A stretch of DNA of 64,000 nucleotides, taken from assembly GCA_019114515.1 (NCBI GenBank), contig DXFH01000001.1, positions 62,001 to 126,000 on the forward strand, given 5' to 3'. The notes beneath the pieces were generated by a model. The model was not told the DNA's origin. It did not search any database and saw only the letters and a list, made by a program, of their open reading frames with translations. Made by a program: the position numbers and the translations under genes. This document shows positions 54,302 through 63,741 of the stretch, piece by piece. The DNA comes from Candidatus Limosilactobacillus merdigallinarum. Its GTDB lineage: Bacteria > Bacillota > Bacilli > Lactobacillales > Lactobacillaceae. The number at the start of each line of letters is the position of its first letter. The stretch's first letter is position 1.

Positions 54302-54862
54302 CTATAGCGGAAAATCTAAATCCTGTCCAAAGAGGAAACGATAGCAATACTGTGTGCGGCGCATGGCTAAATTCTCAACTGGTTCCTGGCGCCCGTTTTT
54401 ATACCACTGGGTCAATGCACCATTCACGCCACCTGCCAAGAATACTTGATCTTGGTAGTTAAAATGCATGCCTTTGCGGTTAAAGGTGAAATTACGTCCC
54501 TCTATTGCCCGGGTAATCACATTTTGCATCATCGTGGGTGTCTTTAAATTAGCAAAGAGAATAACCGGATACTTGTCCGCAAAAAGGCAGGTCTCCAAAA
54601 TAATGGCATAAATACGCTTCTTTTCATTGTTTCCTTCACTAACGTTGGTCGTGATCATCCGCTGAATCTCATATTTGAATTTATCAACCAAAACATTCTC
54701 TGGAATCTTGTAATAACGGTAGAAAGTTGACCGACCACCCCCTGCCGCCTTACAAAGACCCGATATGGAAATTTCTGTCAGCGTCTGTGTTTCAAGCAAA
54801 TGACACAGACCAATAAATAACAGTTCCCGGCTCGATTGGCGCTTAGCTGCTTGCTCTTTCAT
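54302..54862 (-). CDS. TetR family transcriptional regulator
   Basis: A 186-residue TetR repressor. The N-terminal helix-turn-helix is TEISISGLCKAAGGGRSTFYRYYKIPENVL. The C-terminal ligand domain is not recognised; it contains NGALTQWYKNG. AAAGGAG precedes the ATG at 54862, so the 22 upstream codons in the track are dropped. It is divergent from an alpha/beta hydrolase gene, which it probably controls through the GTTACATGTAAC palindrome. Confidence 0.88.
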   Translation of the reverse strand: MKEQAAKRQSSRELLFIGLCHLLETQTLTEISISGLCKAAGGGRSTFYRYYKIPENVLVDKFKYEIQRMITTNVSEGNNEKKRIYAIILETCLFADKYPVILFANLKTPTMMQNVITRAIEGRNFTFNRKGMHFNYQDQVFLAGGVNGALTQWYKNGRQEPVENLAMRRTQYCYRFLFGQDLDFPL

Positions 54863-54969
54863 CTTCACATCTCCTTTGCCTGTCCGATTTGAAACAACCT
54901 CATGTCCTTTTGTGCCACTTGGCTGCAAACTATGGCTTAACCACGCTGCTTGCCGTACATTGGAATCAA

Positions 54970-54981
54970 GTTACATGTAAC
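54970..54981. promoter_or_regulatory. Palindrome GTTACATGTAAC, candidate TetR operator
   Basis: A perfect 12-bp palindrome between the divergent TetR and hydrolase genes, about 42 bp before the hydrolase ATG. Confidence 0.5.
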
Positions 54982-55022
54982 AATTCATTTCACTGTTGAT
55001 TCATAATTTTGAGGTGATTTAA

Positions 55023-55916
55023 ATGTCCAAAGAAATGCAAGTACTCGTTAAAAACATGAAGCAAATGACCAACGGGATGTTTAGCCAGTCGAAGATCGAC
55101 GTACAGGCTTGTCGGGAATTCTTGGCGCATTCCTACGCTAACCAGCCCAAGATTCCAAACGTCAAAGTGACTGAAGATAAGCTGAACAACATTCCTATCG
55201 GCATCTGCACGCCAAAGTACTTGGCTGGTCAAGATAGCATTTACTACGTTCATGGTGGCGGCTTAATTACCGGTGACGAAAAAACTGCTGTTGTCTATGC
55301 CGCACAATTAGCTTTGGTCAGTGGCCTGCGTGTGATCGCTGGTTCATACCGGCTGGCTCCGGAACACAAATATCCGGCATCCTTAGATGATACAGTTGCT
55401 ATTTACCAGGGCATCCGCGAACAGTACCCTGATTATCAAATCGCTGCCATTGGCGAAAGCGGTGGTGTCTACCTAAGTTTGGCGTTAGCGGTTTATTGCA
55501 AGATGCGCCATTTGCCACAATCAACTTGTCTGGTTTTGAACAGTGTCGTGGCTGACTTTTACGCTAAATTACCACTGCCAGCTGCACCGCATGACTATGT
55601 TGTGTCCGTTGCTGGTTTAAAGTCACTGGCCAAGATGTATGCCAAGCCAGAAGATATCGACAACCCGCTCGTTTCCTTAATCAACGCCGACTACAAGGGA
55701 TTATGTCCAATGCGTTTGACCTACGATGTGCATGAATGCCTGGAGCCGGACAGTCGGTTTGTGATTAAGCAATGTATTGAAAACAACGTTCCCGTTGAAT
55801 CAGCTGCCTACCATGATTTCTTCCATGCCTTCGCCACTGCCGGCTTAGGTACTCCGGAAAGCAAGGTTGAATTGTCCATGTCGATTAAGTTCATGCAAGA
55901 GCACTTTGCTCATTAA
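55023..55916 (+). CDS. Alpha/beta hydrolase of the HSL esterase family
   Basis: A 297-residue esterase: oxyanion motif VHGGGLITGD, nucleophile elbow GESGG, and a C-terminal His in HDFFHAFAT. Rich in cysteines for this genome. No signal peptide. GAGGTG lies before the ATG at 55023. It is divergent from a TetR regulator, so expression is likely induced by a small molecule that may also be its substrate. Confidence 0.86.
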   Translation: MSKEMQVLVKNMKQMTNGMFSQSKIDVQACREFLAHSYANQPKIPNVKVTEDKLNNIPIGICTPKYLAGQDSIYYVHGGGLITGDEKTAVVYAAQLALVSGLRVIAGSYRLAPEHKYPASLDDTVAIYQGIREQYPDYQIAAIGESGGVYLSLALAVYCKMRHLPQSTCLVLNSVVADFYAKLPLPAAPHDYVVSVAGLKSLAKMYAKPEDIDNPLVSLINADYKGLCPMRLTYDVHECLEPDSRFVIKQCIENNVPVESAAYHDFFHAFATAGLGTPESKVELSMSIKFMQEHFAH

Positions 55917-55949
55917 TAATTGGAAAAACTAACTAAATATACCCATACA

Positions 55950-55986
55950 ATGCTGTCGCCGATCAAAGGCGGCAGCGTTTTTTTGT
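55950..55986 (+). terminator. Terminator of the hydrolase gene
   Basis: ATGCTGTCGCC / GGCGGCAGCGT followed by seven T. Confidence 0.8.
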
Positions 55987-56220
55987 CTTAGCCTATATTG
56001 ATCGTCATTAGACTCAGTACTAATACTTGCATCGTCTGCTATTCATTGAATCAAATAAATAACAATAGCAACGGCCTCTAACACTGGTTACCAGCAAAAA
56101 AAGCATCAACCAGATAGCGAACTAATTAGGTTTCTCATCTCGCCATTACTTCAGTCGCATTTTCAAACAAGCAGTGGCGCAAAGTCCCCTCCAATATCGA
56201 CAAAGTCATACCCAACTATA
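55987..56220. other. Intergenic stretch, nothing recognised
   Basis: I see no gene, hairpin family or promoter that I can support between the two converging transcription units. Confidence 0.35.
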
Positions 56221-56255
56221 AAAGGGAATGCAGCTATTCAGCTACATTCCCCTTT
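56221..56255 (-). terminator. Terminator of the DHA2 gene
   Basis: AAAGGGGAATG-AGCT / AGCT-CATTCCCTTTT hairpin on the reverse strand. Confidence 0.75.
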
Positions 56256-56258
56256 AAC

Positions 56259-57635
56259 TCATTCGTGTTGGAACTCTTGCCGCTTTGTCCGGAAAAATTG
56301 GCTAATTATGAGGGCCACTAACAAGACGGCAAAACAGGTTAAGAAACCAGCTTGGATACCTACTTGCGATGTCCCTAAGTGGTGTTTATGATCAATCAAA
56401 TTGACGACCGCCACCACAAAGGCCATACCGAAGCTAGCAGCAATCTGCCGTGTCGTAGAGAAAGTGGCTACCCCGTCCGGCAACTCCTTCTTCGGCAGAA
56501 TGGCTAAGGCTTCTGTCTGTAGCGGAATTAACATGTTCACAATACCGACCTGACGAACCCATTGCCAAAAGGCCACAAACACCGCACCACTATGCACACC
56601 AACAAACGCCTGCATTGCCGTTCCAAAGAGGTCTACTAACAGGCCAAAGGTAACCATCCGCCAAATAGGAATACGATCAAAGAGACGGCCACTCAACGGT
56701 GACAAGATACCGGTAGAAATGGCGCCTGGTAAAATGACTAATCCAGAAATAAAGGCACTCTTGCCCATCACATTTTGGATCATTAATGGCAATAAAATCG
56801 TGTTGCCGTACATAGTGGAAACTAACAGGCAATTAACCACAATCGCGATTGTAAACTGCTTATAAGTAAAGATGCGCAGGTTAATAAATGGATGGTCACT
56901 ATGCCACTGTGTCACGCCAAAGATAATGAGAAAGAATATGCCCACCGTAAGCGAGCCAGCGACCGCCCATGACAGGAAAGACACTACCCCTAAGTTGGAA
57001 AAACTATTCAGCAAAAACCAAAGACCTAAAGATGAAGTAATCAGGCCGTAAGTATTGAATTGGGGACACTCACCCGTCTTCAAACTGGGCATGAAGAAGA
57101 ACGACAGGAGTAACGTAACGAGAATAAACGGCAAGACTAAGAGAAAGAGGTAGCGCCAACTAAAGAAGTCCAAAATCAGTCCTGCTATGGACGGCCCAAT
57201 GATGGGCGAAAAGTTGAACGCCAGACCAACAATGCCCATTACCTCACCTTGGTGGCCAACACTGGCATACTTCATCGCCATGACGTTAACTAAGGGCATC
57301 ATGATTCCTGATCCTAGTGCTTGTACCATCCGGCCAGCCACGATCAGGTGAAAGTTTGGTGCTAAGGCCCCCATTAATGTCCCTAAACCAAAAATGGCAG
57401 TAAACGAAATGAAGAGCCAATGATAAGAATAGCGTTTGATTAAATAAGCTGAGACTGGAATCATCAGTGCATTGATCAGCATATAGCCATTGCTGACCCA
57501 TTGTACCTGTGATGATGAAATATTGAACACCTTCATAAAAGTCGGTAAAGCAATATTCATCATGGTCGAGCACATGATTCCAAAGAAGGTTCCCAAGATC
57601 ATAATGCTCAACACTAATTTCTGTTTACGCGTCAT
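56259..57635 (-). CDS. MFS transporter, DHA2 family
   Basis: A 458-residue drug-type antiporter with 13-14 helices. Motif C-like LAFNFSPIIGPSIAGL and the loop GRLFDRIPIWRM are visible. The ATG at 57635 is chosen with GGAGGAG about 12 nt upstream; the track's GTG lies within that site. It resembles the LmrB-type pump at 23827 but lacks a DUF4811 partner. No regulator is adjacent. Substrate unknown. Confidence 0.85.
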   Translation of the reverse strand: MTRKQKLVLSIMILGTFFGIMCSTMMNIALPTFMKVFNISSSQVQWVSNGYMLINALMIPVSAYLIKRYSYHWLFISFTAIFGLGTLMGALAPNFHLIVAGRMVQALGSGIMMPLVNVMAMKYASVGHQGEVMGIVGLAFNFSPIIGPSIAGLILDFFSWRYLFLLVLPFILVTLLLSFFFMPSLKTGECPQFNTYGLITSSLGLWFLLNSFSNLGVVSFLSWAVAGSLTVGIFFLIIFGVTQWHSDHPFINLRIFTYKQFTIAIVVNCLLVSTMYGNTILLPLMIQNVMGKSAFISGLVILPGAISTGILSPLSGRLFDRIPIWRMVTFGLLVDLFGTAMQAFVGVHSGAVFVAFWQWVRQVGIVNMLIPLQTEALAILPKKELPDGVATFSTTRQIAASFGMAFVVAVVNLIDHKHHLGTSQVGIQAGFLTCFAVLLVALIISQFFRTKRQEFQHE

Positions 57636-57850
57636 TACTTTGTGCTTCTCCTCCACTCAATAATGTGCTTATTATAGACCCCATATCTCAGCTAAAAAAC
57701 GCCAATCCATTAGTCTTTAATATAAAAATGAGCAATTGCTTATTATTTATTAGAAACATTGTTTAATAGGTATTACAAAAATAGCGGTTACCAAGATTGT
57801 TATGAAAAAATAGATTTTTTCTTATTTTAATGAAACTTTTTCTAATTTTA

Positions 57851-58054
57851 GTGCTACAATACAGAATCAAAGCCAGATAGTTGATTACTCATAAGAGGCT
57901 ACCTGTCTTTACCTCAACGAAACTCAACCTTTAGTCATGTCCGGATGAGTTTCCATATCTCATTTCTAACTAGGACTTGCCGGCTGGCGGGCCCTTTTTT
58001 ATTGCACAAAATCACCTGTTGCACATTTGCGGAGTAACAGGTGATTTCCTTTTT
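57851..58054 (+). ncRNA. Candidate small RNA with two tandem terminator-type hairpins
   Basis: Extended -10 TGCTACAAT (57852-57860). About 100 nt later comes GAAACTCA / TGAGTTTC (57919-57953), then GGaCTTGCC / GGCGGGcCC with TTTTTT (57973-58000), then AAATCACCTGTT / AACAGGTGATTT with CCTTTTT (58008-58054). No gene follows on this strand. I do not recognise a known riboswitch. The 68-codon frame at 57977 starts inside a terminator and is rejected. Confidence 0.5.
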
Positions 58055-58082
58055 CTAGACGTTTATAAATATATCAATTTGC

Positions 58083-58130
58083 GTTACCGCTGGGGCTGGA
58101 TCGCACGACGCGCAGCTATTATTTGGGTAG
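58083..58130 (-). repeat. Possible degenerate fragment of a type 1 repeat
   Basis: CTGGGGCTGGATCGCACGACG resembles the end of copy D (reverse: CTGGGGCTGGATCGTGGCGG). The rest does not match. It follows the RNA candidate and precedes the end of the helicase gene. Confidence 0.35.
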
Positions 58131-58171
58131 ACAAAACTTTACCTTATCGTAAGTTGGCTATGCTTCACCAA

Positions 58172-60418
58172 CTATTGATTTAATCCTTGTTCTACCATCT
58201 GGTGCACACACTGACGCATTGTCTGGATGTCCAATACTCCAGTGGCAAAGCCTTTTTGCACTAATTGGTCAGGCAAGTACTTGTCGTATTTATCAAAGTC
58301 GGGGACTTCACCATCAAAGACTAAGTCCATTGGGTCAAAATCTTTATCGGCTTCTTCCGCTAAGATTTGATAAAACTCTTTTTCACTCACATCCATTGAA
58401 AATTCCATGAAATATGGGCGGACGGAATTGAAGCCTCTTAAGCCGAGCCGTTTAGCACACTTCAGGCGTAATAGTCGCTCTAAGGCTAAGAAGGCATACG
58501 TACCCGTCCACGGGAATAGGCACCACATCTTGCCGCCTAAGTTGATCAATGGCTTCTTTAACATGCCACTGGCTTGGGCAGTTGCACGGGCATCAAGTAG
58601 GCGGGCCGTCGCATTCTTCATCAAGTAAGGATAATCTTGACTTTCCACCAACACTTTCCGCATCCGTTGCAGAATCCGTGGGTGAATATCACCGGGAACG
58701 TCGCCAAAATAAGCTGGTACCCGTCCCTTAACCTGGTGAGCGTATACCTGGTGGTGCTTGCGATCAACATCTTCAACCACCCATACCCGGCCGGCAATGG
58801 CAATCTTGTCACCAACCGGCGGCGGTTTCACGATCGTACCAAGTTCTTCGGATCCAGAGTGGACACTGTATTCTTCGTTTTCTGCAAAGACCGCATAAAA
58901 CTTAAAGTTGTTAACTACCCGTTCACCGGCCAGGCCGACAATTAGGCCGCCATTTTCGGTACGTTCAAGGTGGTCCGTTTTCAGCAAATGGTGCAGCAAC
59001 ACCTTAAAATCATCCGCCGTAATGTTGTCGAAATAAGGCAACGTTAAGATTCGGGATGCCAGTTCGGCTGGCGTCATTTCTCCACCGGCAGCCAGCGTGC
59101 TCATTGTTTGGTGGTACAGCAAGCTGTAAGGGTGGCGACCAGTCCGTGGCGGTTCAACGAAGCGATCTTCCAGGTAAAGCTGAATAATAGCGATTCCCTG
59201 CAGAAGCGGCCACGGAATCAGTTCCGGCAGCATTACCCGCGATTCTGGGTGTTCTTCGCGCATAACCAGCCACATTTCGGGCGGATTTCCCCGGCGACCA
59301 GTCCGTCCCAGTCGTTGTAGAAAACCAGTCACCGTAAACGGTGCGTCAATCTGGAAAGCCCGCTCTAAGCGACCAACATCGATGCCCAATTCCAAAGTCG
59401 CGGTGGCACAAGTGGTCATCATGGAATCTTCGTCCTTCATCGCTTCCTCAGCTGTTTGTCGAAAAGCAGTGGACAAATTACCATGGTGAATCATGAAACG
59501 ATCTGGTTCATGATTAGCCTCACAATAAGAGCGTAATGCCTGGCAGACCGCCTCACATTCCTCACGACTATTGGTGAAAACCAGACATTTCTTCCCCCGA
59601 GTATGCTCAAAGATATAGGCTAAACCGGGATCGGCCATTTGCGGCGCCTTATCCGTCTTTGGACCGAGCATCGGTTGCACTGTCTTAGTGATATTGGCGT
59701 TGTCCCCTGCCTGCACCGGATCCTTGTAAAAGTGTTCCATCGACAAGCGCCACACCTCATGAGTATCTTTAACTTTTGGCACTAGCGTTTTTCGATTACT
59801 GCCGGCCGATAGAAATTTACCAGCAGCAGTTGGATCACCAATCGTAGCCGACAAGCCAATCCGTCGCGGATTACAGCCAGCCACACGGGACAATCGCTGA
59901 ATTAAGCAGAAAGTCTGACCACCCCGGTCGCTGCGTAAAAATGAGTGAATTTCATCAATTACAATGAAGCGCAAGTCGCCAAATAAGCTCGGAATATCCA
60001 TGTGCTTATTAATCATCAATGACTCTAATGATTCCGGCGTGATCTGCAGAATACCACGCGGCTTGCGAATTAATGTCCGCTTTTGCGACTGAGCAACATC
60101 GCCATGCCAACGAGTAACCGGAATATGTGGTTCCCGGCACAGGTCACATAATCGCCCATATTGGTCGTTAATTAACGCCTTCAACGGCGCGATATATAAG
60201 CAACCCACCGAGTCTGCCGGATGCTCATCCAATAGTGTCAAGATCGGGAAAAAGGCCGCTTCTGTCTTGCCTGAGGCAGTCGGTGCTGATAGCAACACAT
60301 TATCATCACTGTTGAAAATGGCTTCACCAGCAGCTTGTTGGATGCCCCGTAGCTTTTGCCAGCCTTGCGAATAAATGTAATCTTGGATAAACGGCGCATA
60401 CCGTGAGAAGACATCCAT
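58172..60418 (-). CDS. SF2 helicase, Lhr/BrxHI-like (SngC-like)
   Basis: A 748-residue superfamily 2 DNA helicase. Motif I SAPTASGKTEAA, motif II DEIH (VIDEIHSF), motif III SAT (GLSATIG) and motif VI QRLGRTGRRG are present, so it should be active. After the two RecA domains comes a winged-helix region and a long C-terminal extension (GSEELGTIVKPPPVGDKIAIAG) as in Lhr and BrxHI proteins. AGGAGGG precedes the ATG. The ATPase gene ends 11 nt upstream, and this is the last gene of the three-gene operon. Expected to move along or unwind foreign DNA. Confidence 0.88.
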   Translation of the reverse strand: MDVFSRYAPFIQDYIYSQGWQKLRGIQQAAGEAIFNSDDNVLLSAPTASGKTEAAFFPILTLLDEHPADSVGCLYIAPLKALINDQYGRLCDLCREPHIPVTRWHGDVAQSQKRTLIRKPRGILQITPESLESLMINKHMDIPSLFGDLRFIVIDEIHSFLRSDRGGQTFCLIQRLSRVAGCNPRRIGLSATIGDPTAAGKFLSAGSNRKTLVPKVKDTHEVWRLSMEHFYKDPVQAGDNANITKTVQPMLGPKTDKAPQMADPGLAYIFEHTRGKKCLVFTNSREECEAVCQALRSYCEANHEPDRFMIHHGNLSTAFRQTAEEAMKDEDSMMTTCATATLELGIDVGRLERAFQIDAPFTVTGFLQRLGRTGRRGNPPEMWLVMREEHPESRVMLPELIPWPLLQGIAIIQLYLEDRFVEPPRTGRHPYSLLYHQTMSTLAAGGEMTPAELASRILTLPYFDNITADDFKVLLHHLLKTDHLERTENGGLIVGLAGERVVNNFKFYAVFAENEEYSVHSGSEELGTIVKPPPVGDKIAIAGRVWVVEDVDRKHHQVYAHQVKGRVPAYFGDVPGDIHPRILQRMRKVLVESQDYPYLMKNATARLLDARATAQASGMLKKPLINLGGKMWCLFPWTGTYAFLALERLLRLKCAKRLGLRGFNSVRPYFMEFSMDVSEKEFYQILAEEADKDFDPMDLVFDGEVPDFDKYDKYLPDQLVQKGFATGVLDIQTMRQCVHQMVEQGLNQ

Positions 60419-60429
60419 GCTTTTCCCTC

Positions 60430-61758
60430 CTAAATCTCAAATTCAGCGAATTGGTCGTCACTCTTGTTGGACACCGCATCCGACTGTGAATAATTAAATT
60501 GATCTGATTGCAATAACTCTTCAACTTTGGTGTCAGGATGCTGCCACAGAATATCAAGCAACTCAATAAAGTCACGGATAATTTCTCGGGGCGTGATATT
60601 TGAGCTGGCCCCAATACGGCCATACTCAATCTTAATAAACGTCGCTAAGTCATCCTCCGTGATTGTGCGTTCATAGCCGTAAAGCTGGGCATGCATATTA
60701 GCCAGCTTCTCAGTTAAGACCAGCATCTCTTCAGCCGTCAAGGACTCCAGTTTGATGACGGGGGCATACATATCTTGGGCCCCTTCCTTAGCAAACTTGC
60801 CCTGCGCCAGTCGTGACCGCAACGCTTCATAAGAGTATACACCCCGGCGCCGGTCTTCAATGGCCTGTGGCGTACCACACATGATAATTCCCAGGTACTT
60901 AGCCTTACCCTGCAACGTATCGTTATACATGGTCAAAATCTTTTCATAATTGTACTGCCGGCTAATGCTATTCGGGATCTTTGAAATATTAACCAGTTCG
61001 TCAATCATGATTATCATTCCTTGATAACCAGCTTGCTGGAAAAAGGCCGCAAAGAGTTTCAGGTATTCATACCAGTCATCGTCGTTGATGATGATATTGA
61101 CCCCTAACTCATTCTTGGCATCCGTCTTGCGGTTATATTCACCCCGGAACCATTTGATTACCTTGGCTTTGGTCTCATCATCACCAGTGATGTAGGCGTG
61201 ATAATACATGTTCAGTAATTTAGCGAAGTCGAATCCATGAACCAGCTCATTTAAAGACGAAATCACCTGATAAATCTGCTTATCAAAGGCACTTTCAAAG
61301 GCTGGGTCATCCGGTGTCAGGTTTTGTTGAATCGCTACTTGGCTTTGCACCGAACTGATCCAGCGATCCAAAACCAATGGCAGGGCTCCGCCTTCTGGAC
61401 GCGTTTTGGTCGACAAATTTTGAATTAATTCGCGGTAGGTCGCCAGTCCTTTACCATCACCTCCATGGAGACGGCGTTCGGGCGACAAATCACCATCGAC
61501 TACTACGAAACCGCGGTCCATCACGTAGTTACGAATAGTCTGCAACAGGAAACTCTTGCCGGAACCATAGCGCCCCATAATGAAGCGAAACGATGCACCG
61601 CCTTGGCTAATAATGTCGACATCATGGAGCAAGGCAGCAATTTCATTCTTCCTTCCGACCGTAATATAAGGAAGGCCGATGCGCGGCACCACCCCACCTT
61701 TTAACGAATTCAATATGGTTTGCGCAATTCTTTTTGGTACCCGTTTAGTCTTGGGCAT
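60430..61758 (-). CDS. BrxD-like P-loop ATPase, DUF2791 (SngB-like)
   Basis: A 442-residue ATP-binding protein. Walker A is GRYGSGKSF near residue 65, Walker B is MIIMIDEL near 255, and an arginine-rich sensor region follows (RRRGVYSYEALRSRL). It is closest to the DUF2791/BrxD group found in type 2 BREX next to BrxHI helicases. The ATG at 61758 (MPKTKRVPK) has AGGTG upstream and overlaps the end of the TerB gene by 14 nt. It should load or power the helicase. Confidence 0.86.
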   Translation of the reverse strand: MPKTKRVPKRIAQTILNSLKGGVVPRIGLPYITVGRKNEIAALLHDVDIISQGGASFRFIMGRYGSGKSFLLQTIRNYVMDRGFVVVDGDLSPERRLHGGDGKGLATYRELIQNLSTKTRPEGGALPLVLDRWISSVQSQVAIQQNLTPDDPAFESAFDKQIYQVISSLNELVHGFDFAKLLNMYYHAYITGDDETKAKVIKWFRGEYNRKTDAKNELGVNIIINDDDWYEYLKLFAAFFQQAGYQGMIIMIDELVNISKIPNSISRQYNYEKILTMYNDTLQGKAKYLGIIMCGTPQAIEDRRRGVYSYEALRSRLAQGKFAKEGAQDMYAPVIKLESLTAEEMLVLTEKLANMHAQLYGYERTITEDDLATFIKIEYGRIGASSNITPREIIRDFIELLDILWQHPDTKVEELLQSDQFNYSQSDAVSNKSDDQFAEFEI

Positions 61759-63697
61759 GTGATTCACCTGCTTTCAATAAATCCTCTATATCTGGGCGAT
61801 AATCTTCAACGATTTGTGGTTGCCCTTGATCATCAAATTCAATCACCGTGTCACCGATGACTTCCATCATTTTTTCGTTGATTGAATCAGCCAAAATGCT
61901 GGCCATCAAGTGGTGGTCACGTAAATAATCTTGCCATGGCTGCCCCTTAAGCAAATGCGCTAAGAAGTAGCTTTCGTCATTTGACAATTGCGGTTGGTCT
62001 TCGTCATCATCCGTTTCGTCAGCAAAAGATGGTTCAAAGACGGCCGCTGTATCAGCAGATTTTGTTAATGATATCGTTGACTGACTGGCGACAGCATTAG
62101 CAGCCGCTTCCTCATACTCATCCTGAGTGGCTTCTGCATCCTCTGCTTGTCTTTCTTCTTCGGTTAATAGGCTCTCTTGAGTTTCACTAGCATCGTCACG
62201 AATTTTTTGTAAGTTTGCATGACTGAGATCCAGCTTAGGTCGGTGGGCAATTAGTTGCTCTTCTCGGTATTGCTGAATTGCTTTTTTAACGGCTGCCAAC
62301 TCATAATCGGGCACATCCTGGGGCTTTAATGGTCGTCCTTCATGTGTCGCTAGCCGAATGAGTCGGTCAATTTCATGCAGTAAGTGATTAATATTTTGTT
62401 TGCGTCCCTTCACCGGCGTAAACGTCTGACGGCGCCATTTGCCCCATTCGCAAACATACTCGCGGGCATCGTCAATCTTGTATTGCGTAGTACGTACTGG
62501 TTGCCGATCATAGAACACCGCGTTACCAAACAGGTGCACCTGGACTTCTCCTCGCCAGCCCAATAAGTTTTGCATGATGTTTACCTGAGATTCTTTTAGC
62601 AAGTTCGCCCAAGTCAGCTGCACAATGCGATAAACCACTGCTGGATTATTCTTCATCAACGGGCACTTGTCTAAATGGTAGCTTGCTAATGAAATTAATG
62701 CTTGATAAACTTCGTCACCCTTTGTATCGTCAACATTTTTAAGCACTTCATAAGCATGATCAATTTTGATTTCATCACCAAATTCGGCCTGCTTTTCCTG
62801 GTCACCCATTTGGTAATAGACAACGTAGTCTTTTCGCCACTGTGCCAAATACTTTAACATCTGTTCGTCTGCATAATTAGCATATTGCCGCGGAAAAGAT
62901 GCTAGTTTTTGGTAGCCATCCTGTACGGAAGATACCCCAATCTGGTTTAACAATTCATATATATAAACGTAGGCAAACGATGTCGGCGCCTTTTCAATTT
63001 TTCCTTTACGTAATTTTGTCCGCCAAGTGAAGTAACCGCGCAATTGACCGACTGTCATATCGTGGTAGGTTGGGAAGAAGTGCCGAAAATCACCCAAATA
63101 TTCATAATCATCCTCATAATCGGCCATCAGCTTTCCCTGCTGGTAGAAATTCTGATTACGACCTTTCAAAGGAGGCAAAGTGTAGTCATATTTTGCCCGC
63201 ATTTTCCGAAGCGGTTCTGGCATTTTGAGTTGTTGCTTTGGTTGAAAATGGGCTGGCTTTGGCAATGGTTGATCACTAAAACCATCCTGCTCATCACCGA
63301 ATGGCAGGACCGTAATTAAGTGCTCTTTCTCCTGCACGACCTGTGTCTTACGGGCACGGTCAAACGCGTGATCCAGTGCTTCTTTAACTGCTGCAACCGG
63401 TGTCTGGTCATCCAAACGAATACTGACCCAGGAACCGTCAGCCATCCTGGTTGGTGCATTAAACACTCCCTGTTGGCGTAACTTAGTGGCACCCTCACCA
63501 TAATGGATTTCCAGAAAATTTTGTCGCCTGTCTTCTGTCAGATGCGTCACATCCGGGTTGCGGCTAATCAATAAAGCAAACCACTTGCCGGTAACCGGAC
63601 ACACGAGCACGCAGTCATCAGGAAAGCGCCGCCACTTGTACTGACCGTCCACGCCATATTGAGCTTTCACATAACGCAGAACCTGCATCCGGTTCAT
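61745..63697 (-). CDS. TerB-N/TerB-C protein with N-terminal YjbR-like domain (SngA-like)
   Basis: A 650-residue protein. Residues ~1-110 look like an MmcQ/YjbR domain (MNRMQVLRYVKAQYGVDGQY, then WRRFPDDCVLVCPVTGKWFALL). Residues ~185-400 read as TerB-N, with YDYTLPPLKGRNQNFYQQGK and FRHFFPTYHDMTVGQLRGYF; a TerB-C-like end follows an acidic linker (EEERQAEDAEATQDEYEEAAAN). AGGAGG lies 7 nt before the ATG at 63697; the GTG of the track is inside the site. First gene of the operon. TerB-N/C proteins are found with an ATPase and helicase in the Shango defence system. Confidence 0.82.
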   Translation of the reverse strand: MNRMQVLRYVKAQYGVDGQYKWRRFPDDCVLVCPVTGKWFALLISRNPDVTHLTEDRRQNFLEIHYGEGATKLRQQGVFNAPTRMADGSWVSIRLDDQTPVAAVKEALDHAFDRARKTQVVQEKEHLITVLPFGDEQDGFSDQPLPKPAHFQPKQQLKMPEPLRKMRAKYDYTLPPLKGRNQNFYQQGKLMADYEDDYEYLGDFRHFFPTYHDMTVGQLRGYFTWRTKLRKGKIEKAPTSFAYVYIYELLNQIGVSSVQDGYQKLASFPRQYANYADEQMLKYLAQWRKDYVVYYQMGDQEKQAEFGDEIKIDHAYEVLKNVDDTKGDEVYQALISLASYHLDKCPLMKNNPAVVYRIVQLTWANLLKESQVNIMQNLLGWRGEVQVHLFGNAVFYDRQPVRTTQYKIDDAREYVCEWGKWRRQTFTPVKGRKQNINHLLHEIDRLIRLATHEGRPLKPQDVPDYELAAVKKAIQQYREEQLIAHRPKLDLSHANLQKIRDDASETQESLLTEEERQAEDAEATQDEYEEAAANAVASQSTISLTKSADTAAVFEPSFADETDDDEDQPQLSNDESYFLAHLLKGQPWQDYLRDHHLMASILADSINEKMMEVIGDTVIEFDDQGQPQIVEDYRPDIEDLLKAGESHAQD

Positions 63698-63741
63698 GTT
63701 CACACCTCCTAACAGAATGTTTGTTCGTTTTACGCTTTTTA

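Noticed and set aside
57977-58183. 68-codon forward ORF
   Set aside because: It begins inside a terminator hairpin, has no ribosome site, and ends within the helicase gene.
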